Assembly (NCBI RefSeq): GCF_001839655.2
Contig: NZ_CP056087.1
Coordinates: 2,976,001 to 3,040,000 of the forward strand
Source: Pseudomonas argentinensis
Lineage (GTDB): Bacteria; Pseudomonadota; Gammaproteobacteria; Pseudomonadales; Pseudomonadaceae
Direction: 5' to 3'
DNA: 64,000 nucleotides
This document shows positions 59,104 to 64,000 of this stretch, piece after piece. Position numbers and translations under genes: made by a program. The notes beneath the pieces were generated by a model, which saw nothing but the letters and a program-made list of their open reading frames with translations, was not told the DNA's origin and made no database searches. Each line of letters begins with the position of its first letter. Position 1 is the first letter of the stretch.

Positions 59104-60333
59104 TCAGCTGTACAGCGAGGGCGGCGGGCCCTGGCCGCTGAGCAGCCAGTGACCGAGGTCGCGCACCTTGTAGTCGATGGGGTCGTGCAGGCTGTGCACC
59201 CGCACGTTGCGCCAGAAGCGATCGAAGCCGTAGCGCGAGCTGGTGGCGCGGGCGCCCATGTTCTCGAAGATCAGACTGGTGATATCCAGCGCAGCACGCA
59301 CTGCCACCACCTTGGCCTCACTGATGGCCAGGGCGACCTCGGCGCGTTCGGCGGCGGTGAGTGCGGATTTTTCCCAGGCGCTCTGCAGGCGCTGCGCGGC
59401 GTGCTCGGCCAGGGGCAGAGCGGCGCGATAACGCAGCCACAGCTCGCCGTAGCGTTGCTGGATGAACGGGTCGTCACCTGCCTGGGCCACGCCGGAGGCC
59501 GGCCAGGGGCGGCTCTGTTCGCGGGTGTAGCGCAGTGCGGCGTCCAGCGCGCCCTGGGCGTTGCCCAGGTAGAGCTGGGTAAGGATCAGCTGCGACAGGC
59601 ACGCGCGCAGGGTGGTGCGCGGGCTGGGGCCGACCGGGCCGAGCAGCTCGCTGCCGTCGACGAACACCTGCTCGAACTGCACGGTGCCGCTGTCGGTCTG
59701 GCGCTGGCCGAAGCCGTCCCAGTCCTGATTCACCGCCAGGCCTTCGCGCCCGCTGGGCAGCACGATGAACACGCGATCTTCGGAGTTCTTGCCGCGTGGT
59801 GCACTGATCACCAGGGCATCGGCGCCCAGGGCGCCGGAGCAGAACGATTTGCTGCCGTTGAGCTCGAAGTGCTCCTCGCGCCGGGTAAGGTGCAGCCCGA
59901 CGTCACGGCCATTGGTGGCATTGCCCCAGAACCAGCGCTCCTGCACCGTGGTGGTCAGCCAGTGGCGCTGCTGCTCGGGGCTGGCGAACAGCAGGATGGT
60001 CGCCACCTGCAGGTGCTGGAAGGCAAACAGGTGGGCGAGCGAGCTGTCCGCCGCGGCCAGGTGGCGCACGATGCGGTAGATCTCCGGCCAGGCTGCGCCT
60101 TGGCCACCAAATTGCTGCGGCACGGCGAGAGTCAGCAGGCCGCTGCCGCGCAGCAATTCGCGCTCGGCCAGTGCGCTGCCGCCGGCCTTGTCGCGCTCCA
60201 CGGCGCTGGCTGCCAACTGGCGGGCCAGGCGCTCGACCGTGGCGCTGCGGCTGCCGAAATCGGCCGGGAACAGATGCGCGGCGAACAGCGGTTGTTCCGG
60301 GCGGGCCAAATGAAGGCGTGCTTCGCTGCTCAT
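59104..60333 (-). CDS. DszC/SfnB-like acyl-CoA dehydrogenase-fold monooxygenase
   Basis: A 409-residue member of the acyl-CoA dehydrogenase superfamily, nearest to DszC (dibenzothiophene monooxygenase) and SfnB proteins. Shared motifs are FELNGSKSFCSGALGAD, WDGFGQRQTDSGTVQF and YGFDRFWRNVRVHSLHDP. It is clearly more divergent than the two adjacent sfnB genes. Such enzymes use reduced flavin and O2 to oxidise sulfur compounds. ATG 60333 overlaps the stop of the SsuA-like gene (ATGA), so the binding protein and this enzyme are coupled; the longer open frame upstream shadows that gene. Confidence 0.88.
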   Translation of the reverse strand: MSSEARLHLARPEQPLFAAHLFPADFGSRSATVERLARQLAASAVERDKAGGSALAERELLRGSGLLTLAVPQQFGGQGAAWPEIYRIVRHLAAADSSLAHLFAFQHLQVATILLFASPEQQRHWLTTTVQERWFWGNATNGRDVGLHLTRREEHFELNGSKSFCSGALGADALVISAPRGKNSEDRVFIVLPSGREGLAVNQDWDGFGQRQTDSGTVQFEQVFVDGSELLGPVGPSPRTTLRACLSQLILTQLYLGNAQGALDAALRYTREQSRPWPASGVAQAGDDPFIQQRYGELWLRYRAALPLAEHAAQRLQSAWEKSALTAAERAEVALAISEAKVVAVRAALDITSLIFENMGARATSSRYGFDRFWRNVRVHSLHDPIDYKVRDLGHWLLSGQGPPPSLYS

Positions 60334-61292
60334 TTCGCGGGGCTCCAGAGAGTGACCTTGCTGGCATCGACGGCCTTGGGCAGCAGGCCCGCGGCAAAGA
60401 AGGCATCGGCGATTTTCTGTTGTTCGGCCAGGCTGCCCGGATCGACCAGGCGAACTTGGTAGCTGCGTTTGGCATTGGCTTGCTCGACCACCACGGGGTC
60501 GAGATTGCCCCACAGCGGGCCGAGGATTTCAGCCGCCTGGCGCGGGTTGGCGCGCAGCCAGTCACCGGCTTTCACCAGTTCGCTGAACACGCTCTGCAAC
60601 ACCTGCGGACGAGCCTTGGCGAAGGCGGCGCTGCTCAGGTAATAGCGCTGGTAGTCGGCCAGGCCTCCGCCGTCGGCGAGGATACGGGTGGACAGTTGCT
60701 GCTGGGCGCCACTGAGGAATGGCTCCCAGGTCACCCAGGCGTCGACCTTGCGGTTCTCGAAGGCGGCGCGGCCGTCGGCGGGCGTCAGGTAGGCCGGTTC
60801 GATGTCGCCGAATTTCAGCCCCGCCTTGGCCAGTGCGGCAATCAGCAGGTAGTGAACGCCGGCAGCCTTGGTGACGGCGACCTTCTTGCCTTTTAGGTCG
60901 GCCAGGGTTTTGATCGGCGAATCCTCGCGCACGACGATGGCCTGGGCGTGGGGCGAGGGCGCTTCCTGGGCGAAATAGGCGAGGTCGGCACCAGCGGCCC
61001 GGGCGAACACCGGTACGGTATCGGCGACGTCGGCCGAGAGGTCGATATTGCCGACACTGAGCGATTCCAGCAGCGGCTGGCCGCTGGGGAATTCGTGCCA
61101 GCTGATGCTGACGCCCTGGTCCGCCAGCGCCTTTTCCAGGGTGCCCTGGCGCTTCAGCAGGCTGATCAGGGTCGAGGATTTCTGGTAGCCGATGCGCAGC
61201 TGTTCAGCGGCTTGAGACAGCGGCGCGGTGGCGAGGCCGAAGCTCAGAAGCAAAGCAAGCAAAGGGCGGTGCAGGGAGTGGAGCAATGACAT
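60330..61292 (-). CDS. SsuA-like aliphatic sulfonate/taurine binding protein
   Basis: A 320-residue periplasmic binding protein with a Sec signal peptide (hydrophobic 10-20, cleavage after SQA, residue 28). The mature start EQLRIGYQKSSTL and DAWVTWEPF are hallmarks of the SsuA/TauA family. It would deliver sulfonates or sulfate esters to an ABC permease, but no SsuB or SsuC gene is in the window. Translationally coupled to the DszC-like gene. The frame extends upstream to 61325, but ATG 61292 begins the signal peptide. Confidence 0.9.
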   Translation of the reverse strand: MSLLHSLHRPLLALLLSFGLATAPLSQAAEQLRIGYQKSSTLISLLKRQGTLEKALADQGVSISWHEFPSGQPLLESLSVGNIDLSADVADTVPVFARAAGADLAYFAQEAPSPHAQAIVVREDSPIKTLADLKGKKVAVTKAAGVHYLLIAALAKAGLKFGDIEPAYLTPADGRAAFENRKVDAWVTWEPFLSGAQQQLSTRILADGGGLADYQRYYLSSAAFAKARPQVLQSVFSELVKAGDWLRANPRQAAEILGPLWGNLDPVVVEQANAKRSYQVRLVDPGSLAEQQKIADAFFAAGLLPKAVDASKVTLWSPAK

Positions 61293-61661
61293 GGCAGGGC
61301 CTCGGCAAAAACGCGTGGCGGCCATGCAGGGACGATCACACGTACTTCATGAATGAGCTGGTGAAGTCCGGTGATCCGGTGGAGAGAAGCTAATCGATAT
61401 AAAAAACGGTTGGTAAATAATTTTTTGTACTTAGCTTAGGTCGACAATCCTCGGTTGAGGTATATGCAAAATAGTTACTACAAAGTGAAAAATAATTCTT
61501 TTTAGGGATTAGCGTTGCTCTCGTAGATTAGCCAACAGCCGACAGCGGACCACCGCATCGGGCCCGAATCAGGGGCTCTCTGCCAACGTCTTCATGTCGG
61601 CGACCGTCGAGCCCCTGAGCCGTGCCCGTTCTAACAGCACCCCCGCACTGGAGCATCGAGC
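61293..61661. other. 369-base AT-rich divergent control region
   Basis: It separates the sulfur-gene run (minus) from the porin (plus). Bases 61390-61510 are markedly AT-rich compared with the rest of the window, with near-repeats AAATAATTTTTT (61415-61426) and AAATAATTCTTT (61490-61501). No gene was found. A sigma54-like site is noted separately. Confidence 0.6.
61503..61519 (+). promoter_or_regulatory. Candidate sigma54 promoter upstream of the porin gene
   Basis: TAGGGATTAGCGTTGCT keeps the invariant GG (61505-61506) and GC (61517-61518) ten bases apart, with a good TTGCT -12 box but a weak -24 box. SfnR, the known regulator of sfn sulfur genes in Pseudomonas, is a sigma54 activator, which makes this site plausible but not proven. 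Confidence 0.35.
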
Positions 61662-62978
61662 ATGAACAAGTCCACCCTGGCGCTGGCTGTCACCCTGGCC
61701 ACTCTGGCCACCGAAGCGAGCGCCGCCGGTTTCATCGAAGACAGCAAGGCCAGCGTCGGCCTGCGCAATTTCTATTACGACCTGAACACCAAGAACACCG
61801 CCAACAACAATGGCAAGGCGCAGGAGTGGGGGCAGGGGTTCATCTTCAACTACGCCTCCGGTTTCACCCAGGGCACCGTCGGCTTCGGCGTCGAGGCCAT
61901 CGGCCTGCTTGGCGTGAAGCTCGACTCCGGCGGCCGGGCTGGCAAGGCCGGCCGTGATCGCACCCCAGGCCAGCTGTTCCCGCTCGACAGCGACGGCAGC
62001 GCGGTGGACGACTATAGCAAGGCCGGGGTGACCGCCAAACTGCGTCTGTCCAGGACCGAAGCGCGCATCGGCACCCTGCAGCCCAAGCTGCCGGTGGTGA
62101 TATTCAACGATGGCCGCCTGCTGCCGCAGACCTTCGAAGGCGGGCAGATCACTTCCAATGAAATCGACGGCCTGACGCTGACCGCCGGCCAGCTGGAAAG
62201 CACCAAGACCCGCAGTTCCACCGACGACATCGCCCTGCGCATCGCCGGTGCCTCGGGCGAGGCCGACACCAACACCTTCTACTTCGCTGGCGGCGACTGG
62301 AAGGCCACCCCGGACCTGACGCTGCAGTACTACTACGGCAACCTGGAAGACTTCTACAAACAGCACTTCCTTGGCCTGGTCCATAACTGGGCGATCGGGC
62401 CGGGGTCGCTGAAGAGCGACCTGCGCTACTTCGACAGCAATTCCGATGGCAAGAACGGCAGCGCGGCGGGCCGTGCCCAGGGCTACACCAGCAACGGCTA
62501 CTACGGTAATGGCGTGACCACCGGCGAGGTCGACAACCAGACCTGGAGCGCCTTGTTCACCTACACCCTGGGTGGCCACTCCGCCGGCCTGGGCTACCAG
62601 CAGGTCGAAGGCGACAGCGCCTTCCCGTTCCTCAACCAGTGGGGCGGCTCGTCGTCCTACCTGATCACCGACCGGCAGATCGGCAAGTTCGCCAGTGCCG
62701 GCGAGCGCACCTGGGTGGCCGAATACGCCTACGATTTCGCCAAGCTCGGCGTGCCGGGCCTGAAGGCCAGCCTCGCCTACCTCAAGGGTGACAACGTCGA
62801 CTCCTCCAGCAGTGACCTCAAGGAGTGGGAGCGTGACCTGCGCCTGGATTACACCCTGCTCGACGGCCCGCTCAAGGGCCTGGGCGTGTCCTGGCGCAAT
62901 GCCACCCAGCGCGGCAACGTCGCCACCGATGCCGACGAGAATCGCCTGATCCTGAGCTACACCCTGACGCTGCTGTAA
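61662..62978 (+). CDS. OprD-family outer-membrane porin
   Basis: A 438-residue OprD-family porin with a signal peptide (cleavage near ASA-AGF, residue 21). The mature start AGFIEDSKASVGLRNFYY is a strong family signature, and an 18-strand barrel of alternating residues follows. OprD porins take up specific small carboxylates, amino acids or, in sulfur clusters, probably sulfur compounds; the substrate here is inferred from position between two SsuA-like genes. The C-terminus is LTLL rather than the usual final Phe. Confidence 0.93.
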   Translation: MNKSTLALAVTLATLATEASAAGFIEDSKASVGLRNFYYDLNTKNTANNNGKAQEWGQGFIFNYASGFTQGTVGFGVEAIGLLGVKLDSGGRAGKAGRDRTPGQLFPLDSDGSAVDDYSKAGVTAKLRLSRTEARIGTLQPKLPVVIFNDGRLLPQTFEGGQITSNEIDGLTLTAGQLESTKTRSSTDDIALRIAGASGEADTNTFYFAGGDWKATPDLTLQYYYGNLEDFYKQHFLGLVHNWAIGPGSLKSDLRYFDSNSDGKNGSAAGRAQGYTSNGYYGNGVTTGEVDNQTWSALFTYTLGGHSAGLGYQQVEGDSAFPFLNQWGGSSSYLITDRQIGKFASAGERTWVAEYAYDFAKLGVPGLKASLAYLKGDNVDSSSSDLKEWERDLRLDYTLLDGPLKGLGVSWRNATQRGNVATDADENRLILSYTLTLL

Positions 62979-63045
62979 GGCCCGTTATCGCCATGAGCCG
63001 GCGGCCCGCAACGGGCTGCCAGCGTAGTTCATAAGGAATAGAGTC

Positions 63046-64000
63046 ATGAACAGAACCGCTTTACGTGTCGGGCTCGCCGCCCTGCTTGCCGCCTGGCTGC
63101 CGGTTGCCGCGCATGGGGCGCCGCTCAAGGAAATTCGCCTGGATTACGCCTTTTATTCGCCGGAAAGCCTGGTAATCAAACACAACGGCTGGCTGGAAAA
63201 AGACTTCGCGCCTTCTGGTACCGAGGTGCGCTGGGTGCTTTCCCGGGGCAGCAACAACTCGCTGGAATTTCTCAACAGCGGCGCGTCGAATTTCGCGCTT
63301 ACCTCCAGTATCTCGGCCTTTGTCAGCCGCGCCAACGGCCAGCCGGTCAAGGCCGTCTACAGCTACCTCTGGTACGTGCCCAGTGCCATCCTGGTACAGG
63401 CCGATTCACCCTACCGAACATTGCATGACCTGCGTGGCAAACAGATCGCCGCCACCAAGGGCACCGACCCGTACTTCTTTCTGCTGCGCGCCCTGGCCGC
63501 CGAAAGCCTCGAGCCGACCGACGTGAAAATCGTCCACCTGCAACATCCCGAGGGGCGCACCGCGCTGGAGCAAGGCCGAGTGGACGGCTGGGCGGGGCTC
63601 GACCCGCACATGGCCGGTGCGCAACTGGCCGGCGCGCGCTTGATCTACGAAAACGCCGGTTTTGGTCTTGGCGCCTTTCTCAATACCCAGGAGCGCTTCC
63701 TCAGCGAACAGCCCGAAGCCGTGGCCACGGTGGTCAAGGCCTACGAGCGCGCACGTCGCTGGATCGTCGCCAACCCCGAGCAGGCCGCTCAACTGATCGC
63801 CGGTGAAACCCAACTGCCGGTCGAAGTGATTCGCCTGCAACTGGGCCGTTACGATTTCAGCAAACCGCTGCCAGGCCAGCGGCATCTGGAGGCGATCGAG
63901 CCGGTCATCCCGCTACTGGTTAGCGATGGTGTGCTGCGCCGCAATGCCGATACCGAGGCGGCACTGGCCAGCCTGATCGATGCCCGCATCGCCAAGCAAA
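63046..64000 (+). CDS. SsuA-like aliphatic sulfonate binding protein, 3' cut by window end
   Basis: The frame is open from ATG 63046 to the last base, giving 318 codons with no stop. A signal peptide (cleavage near AHG-AP, residue 24) is followed by the SsuA/TauA-family core: LSRGSNNSLEFLNSGASNFALTSS is split over 66-90, and DLRGKQIAATKGTDPYFFLLRAL is near 127-150. AAGGA eight bases upstream supports the start. It lies 67 bases after the porin and likely begins an ABC-transporter operon continuing beyond the window. It is a different subtype from the SsuA-like protein at 60330. Confidence 0.88.
   Translation, partial: MNRTALRVGLAALLAAWLPVAAHGAPLKEIRLDYAFYSPESLVIKHNGWLEKDFAPSGTEVRWVLSRGSNNSLEFLNSGASNFALTSSISAFVSRANGQPVKAVYSYLWYVPSAILVQADSPYRTLHDLRGKQIAATKGTDPYFFLLRALAAESLEPTDVKIVHLQHPEGRTALEQGRVDGWAGLDPHMAGAQLAGARLIYENAGFGLGAFLNTQERFLSEQPEAVATVVKAYERARRWIVANPEQAAQLIAGETQLPVEVIRLQLGRYDFSKPLPGQRHLEAIEPVIPLLVSDGVLRRNADTEAALASLIDARIAKQ

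Noticed and set aside
56585..60462. Long plus-strand frames opposite the sfnB and DszC-like genes
   Set aside because: Antisense shadows of well-supported minus-strand genes; His/Gln/Gly-rich translations with no known domain.

Overview
The window looks like chromosomal DNA of a Pseudomonas species other than P. aeruginosa. Four things point that way. The citric-acid-cycle block has the Pseudomonas order gltA / sdhCDAB-sucAB-lpdG-sucCD. The RND pump has MuxABC-OpmB architecture. Codon use is GC-rich throughout. The intergenic repeats (GTGGGAGCGGCTT-type REPs, GTAGCCCGG palindromes, AAGCTTG-rich hairpins) are of kinds common in this genus. I would not name a species from sequence reading alone. 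No rRNA, tRNA, CRISPR array, prophage or transposase was seen.

Layout. (1) 1-2988: the C-terminal part of tamB, then tpx. (2) 3046-12542: a sugar block. A GbpR-like LysR regulator is divergent from a ChvE-GguA-GguB ABC importer, followed by an SDR sugar dehydrogenase, an L-arabinonate/D-galactonate-type dehydratase, a KDGal kinase and an SMP-30 lactonase. Together these give uptake of galactose or arabinose and an oxidative, De Ley-Doudoroff-like route, but the final aldolase is not present. (3) 12739-21704: muxABC-opmB, one adaptor, two RND pumps and one outer-membrane lipoprotein channel. (4) 21820-25265, minus strand: glutathionyl-hydroquinone reductase, and a coupled tusDCBE-ybiB operon for tRNA 2-thiolation. 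(5) 25378-38419: gltA divergent from sdhCDAB, then sucAB-lpdG and sucCD. (6) 38696-50310: ordinary genes including brnQ, a DUF599-MAPEG pair, a small lipoprotein, an unknown membrane protein, htpG, ybiT, small hypotheticals, a CigR-family protein and a diguanylate cyclase. A repeat-packed intergenic stretch lies at 45070-45590. (7) 50575-52476: a secreted alpha/beta hydrolase divergent from an AraC regulator. (8) 52564-64000: an organosulfur-scavenging region. It holds a MetNIQ-type importer, an NtaA/SnaA/DszA-family FMN monooxygenase, two tandem SfnB-like flavoproteins, a DszC-like flavoprotein, an SsuA-like binding protein, a divergent OprD-family porin and a second SsuA-like binding protein cut by the window end.

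The most interesting material is the sulfur region: an unusual set of monooxygenases, two binding proteins without visible permeases, and a near-identical DNA tract shared by the two sfnB copies. Next come the aldolase-less sugar-acid operon with an apparent Crc/Hfq-type CA motif in its leader, the hairpin repeats inserted inside the mux and suc operons, and an inverted repeat straddling the -35 of a near-consensus sdh promoter.
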